Positions 37,001-50,329 are shown, counted from the stretch's first letter. The stretch: 64,000 nt of DNA from Helichrysum umbraculigerum (GCA_949592205.1 CATIUR010000001.1:212728250-212792249), one strand, 5' to 3'. The notes: a model not told the origin generated them from the letters alone. Numbers and translations: made by a program.

Positions 37001-40000
37001 TTCAAATTTGCATTATATTTTCAATAACTAATTTTTTTTGTTTCGCCGAAGTTACATACATGGAGATAACCGAAACCCGCGAATAAATATGAAAAAAGAA
37101 GGGTAATACTAATTAGGTACCCAACGGGTATTGGGCCGGGTATCAGTGCGAATATTCTAAACGGGTATGTGTACAGATACACTAAAACCCGTCGAAAACT
37201 GATCCGTTGGCATCCATAATCCGAGCATTGTAAATTAGAAATTGATAAAAGAATTCAAAAAAGGCGGTGGTATGGGTACAAATACACTAAAATCCGCCGG
37301 AACCCGACCCATTGACATCCACGATCCAAGAATTGTAAATTAAAAATTGATAAAAGGATTCAAAATAGTAGGTCGTATAAGAATTTAAATCTCTGGGCGT
37401 TGGAATGAAGTTATGATTTTTTTTCGTGTTTCAAATTTGCGTCGTATTTTCAATAACTAAATTTTTTTTGTTTCGCCAAAGTTACATACATGGGGATAAC
37501 CGAAACCCGCGAATATATATGAAAAACCGATGGGTAATACTAATTGGGTACCCAACGGGTATTTGGTCGGGTATCAGTACGAATATTCTAAATAAGTATG
37601 TGTATAGATACACTAAAACCCGCCGGAGGTTGACCCATTGGCATCCATAATCCAAGCGTTGTAAATTAGAAATTGATAAAAGAATTCAAAAAAGATGGTG
37701 GTATGGGTACAAATTGTAACACCCAGTCTTCGGGTCTAGTAGTATTTTAATATTTTCTGATAGTGAACTATTATTTAATGTGTCAGAAAATAAATGTGTT
37801 GTGTTAATTTAAAATAAGAGGAGAAAAGAGTCGAATAATTTATTGTGACTAATAAATCATTGATTGTTTTAAATTAACTCAGTTGACGGTAAAATAAAAT
37901 GATGTTTCCCCGCAAAAGGTTTTTAAGTTCCAGGCGATGATAAGTACGGGGAACGAAATTTAACCAATTATGTAATAGACTCATATTTGAGTCGGTTAGT
38001 TAAAATATATTACTGCATACATACATACGCCTTGTACATACATACGTACCTATTCAAAACCCTAAATTCATGAGGAATCATCAAATTGGAGCCATAGAAC
38101 TCGAATTCAAGCTTCAAGAACATGGATTATCATCCCTTGATCCTTCTAATCATGTTGTAAGCCTTGATTTCTTGATTTTCATAAACCTATAAAATGGGGT
38201 TTTGTGTATATGATGAAATTAGGATAAGTAATGTTAAATTGAAGCTTGTAATGATGAAATAATTGTTAGTTGATGCCTAATTCATGATTTATAATTGAAA
38301 ACCTAACTTAGAAATGATATAAATGAATGATGATCATGAATTAAGTTATGGGTTAGTTGATTATTCATGAATTAAAGCTTGTAATCATGTTATAATGGTT
38401 AGTTGATAATGTAATCGTGATTATAGCTAAGCTTTAACCTAGAAATGATGAAGTTGAAATATGATCATTAATAAAGTTTAAGGGTTTAGTTGATTATGCT
38501 ATGATCAAAGTTTTTAAGCTTGTGTTATTAGTACATAAGTGGATAAGTGTTGCTAATGATCATATTATGATTGATTAAAGATGATTGTGATTAATGATAT
38601 TTGAAGTTAATGATCTTGTAACGGTTTAATCATACTACTTAGTGATAAGTAAAGTGATTAAAGTGATATTGTGATCATAACTTGATAAATGATCGTGATT
38701 GGTAAACTATGAAGATTATAGTTACTAAGTGTGTTAAACATTGATAATGAGTTTAAAACAGAGACATTGATATAATATAATGATTCAAGTAATAACTCAT
38801 TAAGATATGGATTATGAACCATGTGATGTGATATTAACATGAGAATATTACTATGAATGAGTTACTAACTCATTTTGTTTAATTGTATTCTCAGATGTGG
38901 AGAAGACTCAGTGATATTAGACTACTGAGTGGATGACTGAGGTATTCGGTGAGTGGATCTGTAACCTCAGTGTGATTTAGTTGTAATGATTTGGTTACAA
39001 CAATAAATTGTAGTATTACTTTGATAGAATGTTTTGGTTTGAGATAACTTGCCATGTTAGTTTGATTGTTTGCTTATCGGGCTGTTTGAGCTAGTATGTA
39101 AGATTCTGAGGTCAACTTGAATGGATGGTTGGACTTGGTTGTTGTTATAGACGACAGGAGATCTAGAAACTTGAAATGTTGGTTTAAAGATCTAGGTCGT
39201 ATGTGGTTAACAACAAGTCATCGGTAATTCTGTATAGGCCAATGCAGATGATTGATAAGTGTTCCTTGAGTACCATACCGGTATAAGGGTATCTCAAGAA
39301 CCACCGATCCTTATGATGATTGATTGTTTATTGTTAGCTGATGTAAACAGATTGTTGTGCTAAGTTGGACTGTTGCTTATAGTTTCATTCACTTAGCGTT
39401 ATGCTAACCTCACCACAATCCTTCCTGCAGGTTATAATTGATGGGACATATTGGGCGGGGCAGGAAGTTATTGGATACAATGGAATGTTTGACAGGCTTT
39501 TACTCTGATATTAGTTTGATAACTAAAGATATGTTTTGAATTATATAACACCTAGTTGTTGAAATATCATGTATTTAGTTTGAAAAAGTTTATCTACATT
39601 ATTGGGTAATGTAAAGCATGGATACATGTTTGAAATCTACGCTTCCGAGTCATAATTATTATTATAATTGTTTACAGAAATGAGGGGTGTTATACAAATA
39701 CACTAAAATTCGTCGGAAGCTGACCTGTTGACATCCATGATCCAAGAATTATAAATTAAAAATTGATAAAAGGATTCAAAACAGTAGGTCGTATAAGAAT
39801 TTAAATCAATGGGTGATGGAATGAAGTTATGAGTTTTTTTTCAGTGTTTCAAAATTTGCGTCGTATTTTCAATAACTAATTTTTTTTGTTTCACCAAAGT
39901 TACATACTTGGGGATAACCGAAACCCGCGAATAAATATGAAAAACCGATGGGTAATACTAATTGGGTATCCAACGGGTATTGGGTCGGGTATCAGTAAGA

Positions 40001-40257
40001 ATATTCTAAACGGGTATGTGTACATATACACTAAAACCCGTCGGAAGCTGACCCATTGGCATCCATAATCCAAGCATTGTAAATTAGAATTTGATAAAAG
40101 AATTCAAAAAAGGCAGTGGTATGGATACAAATACACTAAAATCCACCGGAACCCGACCCGTTGACATCCATGATCCAAGAAATGTAAATTAGAAATTGAT
40201 AAAAGGATTCAAAATAGTAGGTCGTATAAGAATTCAAATCAATGGGCGATGGAATGA
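37001..40257. repeat. Tandem repeat, three units of about 430 bp
   Basis: Units start at the ttcaaatttg motif at about 37001, 37430 and 39848. Each carries a gttacatac, gataaccgaaacccgcgaat, caacgggtat and aaaacccg series of short motifs. Unit 2 is interrupted by solo LTR E5; without E5 and one target copy it is about 433 bp. Confidence 0.8.
37715..39694 (+). mobile_element. Solo LTR E5 with 5-bp TSD
   Basis: It starts tgtaacaccc, ends gggtgttata, is flanked by caaat at 37710-37714 and 39695-39699, and is 1980 bp with no internal domain. Its 3' half (from about 38890) is clearly related to the LTRs of E4, for example gatattagactactgagtgg and gtaacctcagtgtg. Confidence 0.9.
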
Positions 40258-40606
40258 AATTAAAATTTTTTGGAATTGAAAAAAAACTTATTGAGTTAAC
40301 TAAATACAATTATATGACTATTGGATAGTTGGATTTTATATGTAAGTAAAAACTTCATCTAGGGACTATTATGCAAATAACTATAGTTGAAGGAGGTTTA
40401 TTGGCAAAATATCTAAACATGTGATTAACCAGGGGATTAGGGAACCCCAATCCCATTCCTGCCATTTAGGACTCCAAGGAAAAGACAAAAACAATGTGAT
40501 GGTGATAAGGGGTTCGATGATGAAATCGAAGAGATAAACACGATAAAATCCGTCAACCGATAATAGTATTCACCGAGGTAGATTTCTTATTTATATTGAT
40601 GGTTTA

Positions 40607-42714
40607 TATAACACCCTTCTTTTTCAAGATCATTTTTTTTTTCAAAACCGGAAGCGCCTAAATAATTAATTACATCTTAGATTGCATATAATACAAACTA
40701 AAAGTTGCAATCCACATATACATGATCTTTAAATCTAAGTTACCATAATAATTACAACACTAAGTTTAGGTGTTATATAAATTCAAAACATAATGTTTAA
40801 ACCATTGGCATGTTATAAAATCCAGAGTGAGAGCCGTCAAACATTCCATAGACCCAACTTCTTGCAACCCACAATCAAAAGTTTAACCTGCAAGAAGTAA
40901 TGAGGGGGATTAGCACAAAGCTAAGTGAATAGATCATAACTATAAACCTAATTTAGATTAACAATTGTTTACAGCTAAGCATCAGAAACAACTTGCTTCA
41001 AAGAGGATTGGTGGTCCTTGAGGAACGCTACTGCCGCAGTGGCTCCCAAGTAACACTTACAACAAGCTGAAGGCCAATTCAGTGGTTTAACCGATAGTTT
41101 GGTACTATTACTACCTACAACACAATTTCAATAGACAACACATGTGTAAAGCACTTATGTTGTCCAAGTAATAGTACCCAAACCCAATCCATGTTGACCT
41201 CTGAACAATTCACATAATCTACAATTCTCATGGCAATATGTAAACATAATAGTATAAGCAGTAAAACCAAGTTTACCCATTGTAACCAGATTGTTACAAC
41301 TAATTTAGACTGAGAGTCATTGATCCACTCACCCTTGTCGACCACAGTCCACTCAGAAATCTAATTTTACTGAGTCTTCGGTTTATCTGAGAACACAATC
41401 AAAACCCGAGTTAGAATTCTCATGTTATGATTCGTAGTATTCTATTCAAGTATTTATGTCAAATAAGTGCACATAATATACATTTAATACTACTTAAATA
41501 TCACAAGTATACAAGTCACAAGTTATCAAATTGGTCATTTTAAAACATACAAACGCGATCTGGGCTTGAGGGGGCTGGATCGCGTTCAACAGTTCAAAAT
41601 CATACTGTTACGGATTTACACTGTGAAACGCGATCCATAAATGAGATCTGGATCGCGTTCCCAAGACCAATCACGACTGAACTCAATTTTAACACAGACT
41701 AAAGCGATCCGAGCACAAGGAAGCTGGATCGCGTTACACTGACCAAAACCATTATGTTACCAGTTTGCACTATGAAACGCGATCCGAAGAAAGGGGCTGG
41801 ATCGTGTTCACACGACCAAACTCGACTGTAACCAATTTTCACTATGGAACGCAATCCGGGCGAGGGAACCAGATCGCGTTCACACGTTTTAAACCAGATT
41901 CTCAGACCTGCAACTTTTCTGCACGAACTCAAACCCGAATTTTACCAACACAAACTCAATAAACTCAGTTTTACTAAAAGTTAACACATCAATTGAGTTC
42001 TATATTCATCATACAACTTCAAACATCATCTAATACATTCACTTACTTCAATTTATACACATTTCATCATACATGCAATTTTTTATCCAAAACCACATTT
42101 GGGTTCAAGAACACTTAACACCCAATTTCAAGAACAAGCAAGTTGATGATGATGATTCAAGTAATATCAGTAACAAACACTCATTCAAGCATAATCTTAT
42201 ACTCATGCATCAATTATCCACCTACTTTCAATCAATTAAGTAAATAGAGATAATGCTAGCAACTTACAACAAAATGGAGAAAAGGAATGAACTAGATAAA
42301 GATAAATTCAGATGTTAACCCCAAAATCACAGCCTTGATGATGATAGAATCTGATTTTTGTTAAATTCTTTGAGAGTGTGTGTATTTCTTGAGAGAAAGG
42401 AAAATCTGAGAAAACAAGGAAGTTAGGTCGGCCTAACTAACCCGACCCTAATATAAGTTATGTAATTTTATTCCCCTTCTAAGCCTATTGTCTGGAACCT
42501 AAAAACCATTTGCGAGAGAAAATCTTTTATTTTACTGACATCTATAGTACTTTAAAAGAAATAATATTTTACTATTCACAATAAGTCATTCAACCAATTG
42601 ACCTATTTATTTCTATTGTTCAAATAATACAAATAATATCCAAAACACAATTAAATAATAATATAAAATAAATAAATTACCAATTTCTCCTAGGCCCATA
42701 AAGAGGATGTTACA
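40607..42714 (-). repeat. Left LTR of E2 (3' LTR in element orientation)
   Basis: 2108 bp from tataacaccc to gatgttaca on the plus strand. It carries five hairpin units built on acgcgatcc and ggatcgcgt at about 41551-41885, spaced about 85 bases apart. The right copy, after removal of E3 and E4, is 2109 bp, with scattered differences. Confidence 0.9.
41551..41885. repeat. Five palindromic CGCGATCC/GGATCGCG units in the E2 LTR
   Basis: Five copies, each with an acgcgatcc-type arm, a 10-17 base loop and a ggatcgcgtt-type arm; some arms are mutated at the CpG (gcaatcc, tcgtgtt), as expected from deamination of methylated cytosine. The right LTR copy has the same cluster, split by E3, at 48359 and 50335-50650. 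Confidence 0.85.
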
Positions 42715-42726
42715 AATCTTCCCTCC

Positions 42727-43452
42727 TTAAGGAGATTTCGTCCCCGAAATCTCGCCATGTCCAAAAAGACTAGGATAACGCATCCTCATGCTAGACTCGG
42801 TCTCCCACGTAAGGTTTGGCCCCAAACTATGATTCCACTTAACCAACACCATATGAATATCCTTCTTTCGAAGTTTAGTCACCTTACGGTCTAATAACTC
42901 TACGGGTTCTTCTACAAGTCTCTGACTTTGGTCAACACGTAAGTCTTGTAATGGAAGAACTTGGGATTGGTCCTCCACATTACATTTCCTTAAATAGCAC
43001 ACATTAAAAGTGTCATGAATACCCGCTAATTCAGGAGGAAGATCTAGTGACACCGTTTGATCATTAACTACTTGTCGAATTCTAAATGGCCCGATATACC
43101 TAGGAGCAAGTTTACCACGCTTATCAAACCGAATCACACCCTTCCAAGGCGAAACTTTCAAATAAACCAATTCACCTACAACAAATGAAACTGAGCGACG
43201 ACGCGGATCGGCATACTGTTTCACTCTATCACGGGCAGCTTTCAATCTATCACGGGCAATAGATACCTTATCAGCAGTGATCTGTACTATCTCAGGACCC
43301 GTAAACTGTTTCTCACCCGCCTCTAACCAACAAGTGGGTGTTCTACATCGGCGACCATACAACATCTCATATGGTGGCATGCCTATACTTGAATGAAAAG
43401 AGTTGTTATAGGCGAACTCAACCAACGGTAAGTGAGAATCCCAAATACACAC
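42727..43452 (-). pseudogene. E2 integrase C-terminus and chromodomain-like end
   Basis: 241 residues in frame with the preceding integrase after a single stop. It starts in the part of the integrase core downstream of the catalytic Glu (LPLVEFAYNNSFHSSIGMPP), has the GPY/F-type module (KLAPRYIGPFRI), and ends with a chromodomain-like LVKWNHSLGPNLTWETE segment. Such a module is thought to guide chromoviruses to heterochromatin. Confidence 0.8.
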
Positions 43453-43475
43453 GCCTGTAACATGTCCTCAAGAGT

Positions 43476-44831
43476 CTAAATAGTCCGCTCAGACTGACCA
43501 TCAGTCTGAGGATAATAAGCAGTGCTCAAATTAACTCTAGTACCTAATTCCTTTTGCAAACTTTGCCAAAACCCCAATACAAATCGTGAATCTCTGTCAG
43601 AAACGATAGACAATGGAATCCCATGTCTAGAAACAACCTCATTAATGTACAACTGTGCCAGTTTACCAAAAGGTGCGGTCTCACTAGCAGCAATAAAGTG
43701 AGCACTCTTGGTCAGTCTATCGACAATTACCCAAATCATATCATTACCCTTAACCGTTCGATGTAATTTGGTTACAAAATACATGGTTATATGCTCCCAT
43801 TTCCACTCGGGAATCTCAAGTTGTTTCAATGATCCATATGGTTTCTGGTGTTCGGCTTTCACTTGCGAGCATATGTGACAAGATTCCACAAACCGTGCTA
43901 CATCCGATTTTAAAGTAGGCCACCAATACAACTGTTTCAAGTCATTGTACATCTTCGTACATCCGGGATGAACCGATAATCTAGATTTATGAGCCTCCAA
44001 CAAAATCACATCACGAAGTCCACCAAACAAAGGAACCCAAACTCGTGACTGAAAAGTCTTTAATCCACGAGAGTCATCAATCAATAAACCCTTTCTTTTA
44101 AGCATGATCTCGGATTTCAAGTTATTATCCATCAATGCCTCCATTTGTGCGGTTCTTAATTGGTCAATCAAATCCAATGAAACCTCTAATCGCATAAAAC
44201 AAACCTTTTCAGATATTCCTTTCCGGCTTAACGCATCCGCCACAACATTGGCCTTACCCGGGTGGTAACGAATCTCACAATCATAGTCCTTGATAAATTC
44301 CAACCATCGTCTTTGTCGCATATTGAGCTCTTTCTGGGAGAACATGTATTGTAGGCTCTTATGATCCGTACAAATAACACACTTAGTGCCATAAAGGTAA
44401 TGTCTCCAAATTTTCAAGGCGAAAACCACAGCTGCAAGTTCTAAGTCATGGGTGGGGTAATTTTTCTCAGGAGGTTTCAATTGACGTGAATCATAATCAA
44501 TTACACGGTCTCGTTGCATCAATACACAACCCAAACCCGCAGAAGAAGCATCGTAATAAACAATAAAATCCTCAGATCCCTCTGGTAACGCTAACACCGG
44601 AGCCTGACATAACAGTTGTTTCAATGTTTGAAAAGCCAATTCCTGTTGATCACCCCACTGAAATCTCATATCCTTTCGAGTGAGTTTAGTCAACGGACCC
44701 GCAATCTTAGAAAAATCCTTTATAAACTTTCTGTTATAGCCCGCTAACCCTAGAAAACACTTAATCTCAGAAGCATTCTTAGGAGCATCCCAATTCATAA
44801 CGGCCTCAACCTTAGACGGATCAACCATCAC
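43476..44831 (-). pseudogene. E2 RNase H and integrase core (broken)
   Basis: 451 residues. The RT connection (VDPSKVEAVMNWDAP) comes first, then RNase H (FIVYYDASSAGLGCVL, ICTDHKSLQY, VVADALSR), the integrase HHCC zinc region (HKSRLSVHPGC...CHIC), and the DDE core. The first catalytic Asp position reads MYF instead of the usual Asp-Phe. The second Asp (VSDRDSRF) and the Glu (GQSERTI) are present. It stops at TAG directly after SERTI where Gln is usual. An upstream TGA just before the first Met separates it from the RT. With these lesions it should be inactive. Confidence 0.85.
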
Positions 44832-44964
44832 CCCATCTTTTCAAATGATATGCCCCAAAAATTGCACCTCTCGAAGCCAAAACTCACATTTGGAAAGTTT
44901 AGCGTACAATTCTTCCTTTCTCAAAATGTCAAGAACCAAATGCAAGCGCATTTCATGATCGGAT

Positions 44965-46983
44965 TCATTTGGAATATACCAAAATATCATAAATAAACAC
45001 AATAACGAATTTGTCAAGAAAAGGTCGGCACACCCTATTCATCAAATCCATAAAAACAACAGGAGCATTCGTCAACCCAAATGGCATAACAAGAAACTCA
45101 TAATGACCATATCGCGTACGAAAAACAGTCTTAGGAATATCATCCTCATGAACCCGTACTTGGTGATAACCCGATCTCAAATCTATTTTAGAAAAGTATG
45201 AAGCTTCCTGTAACTGGTCGAATAACTCATCAATACGAGGCAAAGGGTATTTATTTTTAACTGTTCTTTTGTTCAATTCCCTGTAATCGATACACATTCT
45301 GAGGGTACCATCTTTCTTTTTAACAAACAATACCGGTGCGCCCCAATGAGAAGAACTCGGTCTGATAAACCCTTTATCTAATAACTCCTGAATTTGACTC
45401 ATCATTTCACGGATTTCGGAGGGAGCTAATCTATAAGGCGCTTTAGCTACAGGGGTAGAGCCAGGAATCAAATCAATATGATATTCTACATTCCTAATAG
45501 GGGGCAAGCCAGAAAATTCATTAGGGAAAACATATGGATATTCGGAAACCACACAAACATCCGGAACAGACTTCTTTTCTAACTTAGCATTTACCACATA
45601 GGCTAGGTACGAGTCATAACCCTTAGCTAAAGATTTTCTAGGTTTCATCATCGAAACCAAAGGAATTTTACCTTTCTCCCTTTCCCCTCGAGCTACAACA
45701 TATGACTCATCAGAGATTGGGATTTTAATCGATTTTCTATGGCATTCTATATTTGCTTTGTTCTTACTTAACCAATCCATGCCTAAAACTACATCGAAAC
45801 CGGGAATAGGCATCAATAGAAATGAAACCGGGAAACTATGACCCTCAATCAAAATGCTAGCTCCAGTCACCGATGTGGTAACCGGAACCATTTTGCCATT
45901 TGCTACCTCAACCTCAATAGGATTAGTAATAATAGTGGGAGTCAATCTCAGTCTATCACAGAAATGCATGGATATAAAAGAACAATTTGCTCCTGAATCA
46001 AATAGAACACATGCCGGTACAGAATTGATAAGAAAAGTACCAGTTATGACATCCTCGGTTCTGACAGCTTCATCAGCTGTTATTTGGAAAGCCCTGCCAG
46101 TTGCTGATGGTGGATTCTTTCTTTTCTGGCCAAAAGATGAAGACCCTCCGACCGTACCCGATCTCTGCTTACCCGCCTCAGTACATTGCCCCGCTCGGTG
46201 ACCTTCCTTATGAAAATTCCAACAAACATGCTTAGGAAAAGTGCAATCTTTCATGTCATGTCCAAACTGTCCACATTTAATGCACCTGTGAGTTTGAGGA
46301 GTACAAGGTCCTGTGTGCCTAGATTTACAACTCTGGCACCAATTAGATTTATCCACTATACCACCACTAGCGTCCGATTTCCTGTTTTGTTGAGATCCTT
46401 GCCATTTCTTCTTTCCTTGACTTGAAGGAGAATCACCCTTGGATTTCAACGAAGACCTTTCTTTAACATCCAAATCCCATGCCCGAATATCACCATCCAC
46501 AGAACGAGCAAGATTAAAAGCTTGTGTAAGGGAACCCGCTAGTCTGACGGTTGTCCGGTAAGTAGGAGGTAACATGCCAACAAAATGCTCAATCTTTGTT
46601 CTTTCATCCGGAACCCACTGTTGAACAAACCTTAGCTTCTTAGAAAATTGACAAATAAGTTCATCCATAGACATACTATCCGTCAAACGCGTATCCATAA
46701 ACTCCCGTCGGATACGAGTCATGTCAAACTCGGAACAATACTTCTTGCAAACCTCATTGTAAAAATTGGGCCATCTTATAGATTCCCTTTGTTGAGGTGT
46801 CAATAATGAGGTAATGGAATCCCACCAAGCCATTGCCGGACCCTTTAGGAGCTGAACCGCATATGGAACCTTGATCTTATCCTCACACCGGCAAACCTCA
46901 AATTTCCTCTCTACATCCCTCAACCAATCAAGTGTAACCGATGGATTAGTAATACCACAGAATTCAGATGGTATACAAGCCAT
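44965..46983 (-). pseudogene. E2 gag, protease and reverse transcriptase (broken)
   Basis: 672 residues. The capsid region is at about 1-160 (WDSITSLLTPQQRE...). A first knuckle CIKCGQFGHDMKDC is intact, while a second, CWNFHKEGHRAGQC, lacks one Cys. The aspartic protease active site DSGA is at about 330, and RT follows from about 500 (VKKKDGTLRMCIDYRELNK, SKIDLRSGYHQV, MPFGLTNAP). The RT catalytic motif reads FIYD where FIDD is usual, an Asp-to-Tyr change. The frame is then lost at about 44965 by a one-base change near VYSK. Upstream of the first Met the frame is open to a TAG at 47014-47016. Confidence 0.88.
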
Positions 46984-47013
46984 GAAAGTCTTAAAGGAAC
47001 AGACTTTAGGTTG

Positions 47014-47238
47014 CTAATGAGATAATCTAGCTTGTTGATCTAGCAAAGACTGCTGTTGTAAACCTCTAAGCTTAAGTACTTCCTCCTCTAACTGTAAAAC
47101 ATAACCATCTCTGTCTAAATCCCCTGCTGAAAAAGAAGTACCCGTTTGACCCTGCCTATCATTACGATTCTCAGGAGGAGGGACGTCAGTTCTAGAGACG
47201 TCATTAGGAGTAACGGTCGGGTGTTCATTATCTGCCAT
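47014..47238 (-). pseudogene. E2 gag N-terminus ending at a premature stop
   Basis: The ATG at 47238 gives 74 residues (MADNEHPTVTPNDVSRT...), ending at TAG (47016-47014), after which the same frame continues into the main gag-pol reading. A single nonsense change therefore splits it from the rest of gag. The N-terminus is polar and coiled-coil-like (YVLQLEEEVLKLRGLQQQ). Confidence 0.75.
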
Positions 47239-47401
47239 ATCCTGTTCCAAAACAACATCTCAAAACCCGTTAATTGTTAGTACCTAACATACTAATCAAT
47301 TTTCATACAATAGCTAAATCTCATTCCCTGGAATGTTTGACTAACACAAATAGGTTTGGGACTGAACACTTAACCCATGCTCAATTCACCCAAACCTATG
47401 C

Positions 47402-47414
47402 TCTGATACCAACT
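47402..47414 (-). other. E2 primer-binding site
   Basis: On the minus strand tggtatcagag follows the LTR end, matching the 3' end of initiator tRNA-Met as in most plant Gypsy elements. Confidence 0.85.
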
Positions 47415-48379
47415 TATAACACCCTTCTTTTTCAAGATCATTTTTTTTTCAAACCGGAAGTGCCTAATTAATTAATTACATCTTAGATTGCATATAATAC
47501 AAACCAAAAGTTGCAATCCACATATACATGATTTTTAAATCTAAGTTACCATAATAATTACAACACTAAGTTTAGGTGTTATATAAATTCAAAACATAAT
47601 GTTTAAACCATTGGCATGTTATAAAATCCAGAGTGAGAGCCATCAAACATTCCATAAACCCAACTTCTTGCAACCCACAATCAAAAGCTTAACCTGCAAG
47701 AAGTAATGAGGGGGATTAGCACAAAGCTAAGTGAATAGATCATAACTATCAACCTAATTTAGATTAACAATTGTTTACAGTTAAGCATCGTAAACAACTA
47801 GCTTCAAAAAGGATCGGTGGTCCTTGAGGAACCCTACTGCCGCGGTGGCCCCCAAGTAACACTTACAACCAGCTGAAGGCCAATTCAGTGGTTTAACCGA
47901 TAGTTTAGTACTATTACTACCTACAACACAATTTCAATAGACAACGAATGTGTAAAGCACTTATGTTGTCCAAGTAATAGTACCCAAACCCAATCCATGT
48001 TGACCTCTGAACAATTCACATAATCCATAATTCTCATGGCAATATGTAAACATAACAGTATAAGCAGTAAAACCAAGTTTACCTGTTGTAACCAGATTGT
48101 TACAACTAATTTAGACTGAGAGTCATTGATCCACTCACCCTTGTCGACCACAGTCTCCACTCAGAAATCTAATTTTACCGAGTCTTCGGTTTATCTGAGA
48201 ACACAATCAAAACCCGAGTTAGAATTCTCATGTTATGATTCGTAGTATTCTATTCAAGTATTTATGTCAAATAAGTGCACATAATATACATTTGATACTA
48301 CTTAAATATCACAAGTATACAAGTCACAAGTTATCAAATTGGTCATTTAAAAACATACAAACGCGATCCAGGCTTGAGG

Positions 48380-50329
48380 TATAACACCCCGCCATTTTCA
48401 ACAAACATATACTATATTATATACCTTGGAAGCGTGTCCCAAAACATGTTAACCGCATTTACAAATACCAAAAGATGATAAGTTTCAAAGTTTACAGTTA
48501 AACATATATAATTACAAAACATGTTCCAAGATCGGGTGTTATATAATTAACTAAAACTTGACTTATATTTCCAAAAAGTCAGAGTATGCGCGATCCCAGT
48601 CAAACATTCCATCATATATCCATAATCCCGATCCATAATCTAACCAAAACCTCCAAAATATTAAACACGGTGGGATTAGCTCACAACTAAGTGAATGAAA
48701 CTGTATCTGACAGTTCAATTCAGAAATAACAAGCCTTGCATCAAACAAACACACCAAACAATATTTACCGCATAAAGCATCGTAAACATAAATCACGTAT
48801 CGTCAAAGAGGACCGGCGATTCCTGGTTAGCCAACCAAAGAACCCTTAAACCACTGTCGGCCAAAACAGTGATTTACCGATAGTTTGAATGCTATCTTCA
48901 CTGACATGAGTTCATCCTCAACTATATGTATTGGAAACCCAGTCAGCCAAACAATAGCAGTCAAACCCAACCAGTGTTGACCTCTGAATCCAACTATGCC
49001 CAAAGGCCCAAATTCTCATATTGCATAGTCGTCAGGCCAATACAAAATAACAACTAATTAATCCAATTCCACAATATCTATAAGCATAAATATATCTCAT
49101 ATGATTAAACAATCAATTCCAATAACCAAATGTTCATCCGTTGCAACCAAACCTGTTACAACGGAATTGAACCGAGGAATACAATTACCACTCACCGATA
49201 ATCCTAGCCTTGAACTCAGTTATCTTATATCACTGAGTTGCCGTCTGCTTTATCTGAGAACACAATAATAACAAGTTAGTATGTTGTTCCATAACTTAAC
49301 CCATATCATAAACAATAACACTTTCCAAAACATGCATCCTTGAATATAAATATCATATATATATATAAGTTCATAAAATTTAAGAGTTTAAAATTAAAAA
49401 TATAATTTAAACAGCCAAAAGATTAAGGAATCCGTTCATGAATCCGCCCTTGAATCCGCCGGATTCCCCCAACTTTCACCTGAATCCGCCAGATTCTTAT
49501 GAATCCGGCCGGATTCCCTTCGTTTTCCAGCCCAGTATAGTTCAGCAAGAACACAACACGAACCTATAACTCAAAATCACCAAAAACTGATACAAACACG
49601 TTTTTATCATATAATTATCCTTAAACATTAACCATATACATGTTATAACAACAACAATCATCATATATCAACATCTAATACATACAAACTCAATTTCCCA
49701 ATAATCTATGAATTAACTTATGAACCCTAACTTTAATCAAACTTAAAACTTGAAGATTTATCAACTTCTTTGCATACATATACTTCATATACTCATTCTA
49801 TAATACTTCCCAACCTCAATTTCACATACAAGTCACTTAGTAATCTACTTATTCAAATAATTCACAAAAACCTCAAGAACACTTCCACTAGTGAAGAACA
49901 AGATAGAGATGAGGATGAGCAAGATGAATATGATCTTCTTTTAAGCCATTAGAATCTAAAACACAAGTTGGTTCATTATCCTCCTTTGATTTCTTTGAAA
50001 TGATATAAGATTTTAAGAGAATTTGTTTAAGATTAATATCCACCAAATGAAGAAAAGACATAAAAAGGGTAGGTGTAGTCGGTTTATTCCCACCGCCCCC
50101 AATTTTATTAATGTAGTATTATACCCCTTCTAAGTCTATTGTCTGGAACCCGAAAATACCCGCGAGAAAAAAATATTTTATTTTACCGTCAGGTTCCACT
50201 ATTTAAAACAAGCACAATTTTATTAGTCACAATAAAACCTGTGACTCTTTTACTTATTTATTTTCAAGTTAACCATTTAAAACTTAATAAAATATAATTT
50301 ATTTCTAGGCCCAGAAACCGGGTGTTACA
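48380..50329 (-). mobile_element. Solo LTR E3 with 5-bp TSD, inside the E2 right LTR
   Basis: The plus strand reads tataacaccc...gggtgttaca; the duplication tgagg is at 48375-48379 and 50330-50334. 1950 bp. A cluster of gaatccgcc/ggcggattc palindromes lies at about 49427-49520. It shares gaggtcaacact and related landmarks with the other LTRs but is a different family. Confidence 0.9.
49427..49520. repeat. GAATCCGCC/GGATTC palindrome cluster in E3
   Basis: Six copies of gaatcc-type arms, several paired with agattc or ggattc, for example gaatccgccggattc and gaatccggccggattc, within 95 bases. It sits about 0.8-0.9 kb into the LTR in element orientation. Confidence 0.8.

Larger units (their letters stand above)
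36637..40288. mobile_element. Helitron-ended tandem-repeat block inside LTR B
   Basis: The left edge has CTAG at 36637-36640 followed by gacccgtg...cgcgt, a decayed Helitron 3' end on the minus strand. The right edge is not a Helitron 5' end: instead 28 bases of LTR sequence (gagttaactaaatac onward) are repeated at 40293-40320. Inside are three tandem units of about 430 bp and solo LTR E5. No coding sequence is seen. Confidence 0.6.

Noticed and set aside
41551..41885. Regular repeats resembling a CRISPR array
   Set aside because: Plant nuclear LTR sequence; the units are hairpins within a retroelement and recur in its other LTR, with no cas genes.
45854..46425. Plus-strand frames over E2 gag-pol
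   Set aside because: Antisense shadows of the retroelement polyprotein.
42727..47238. Integrated plant pararetrovirus
   Set aside because: LTRs, tRNA-Met primer site, integrase and chromodomain-like end show a Ty3/Gypsy retrotransposon; no movement or viral coat features.
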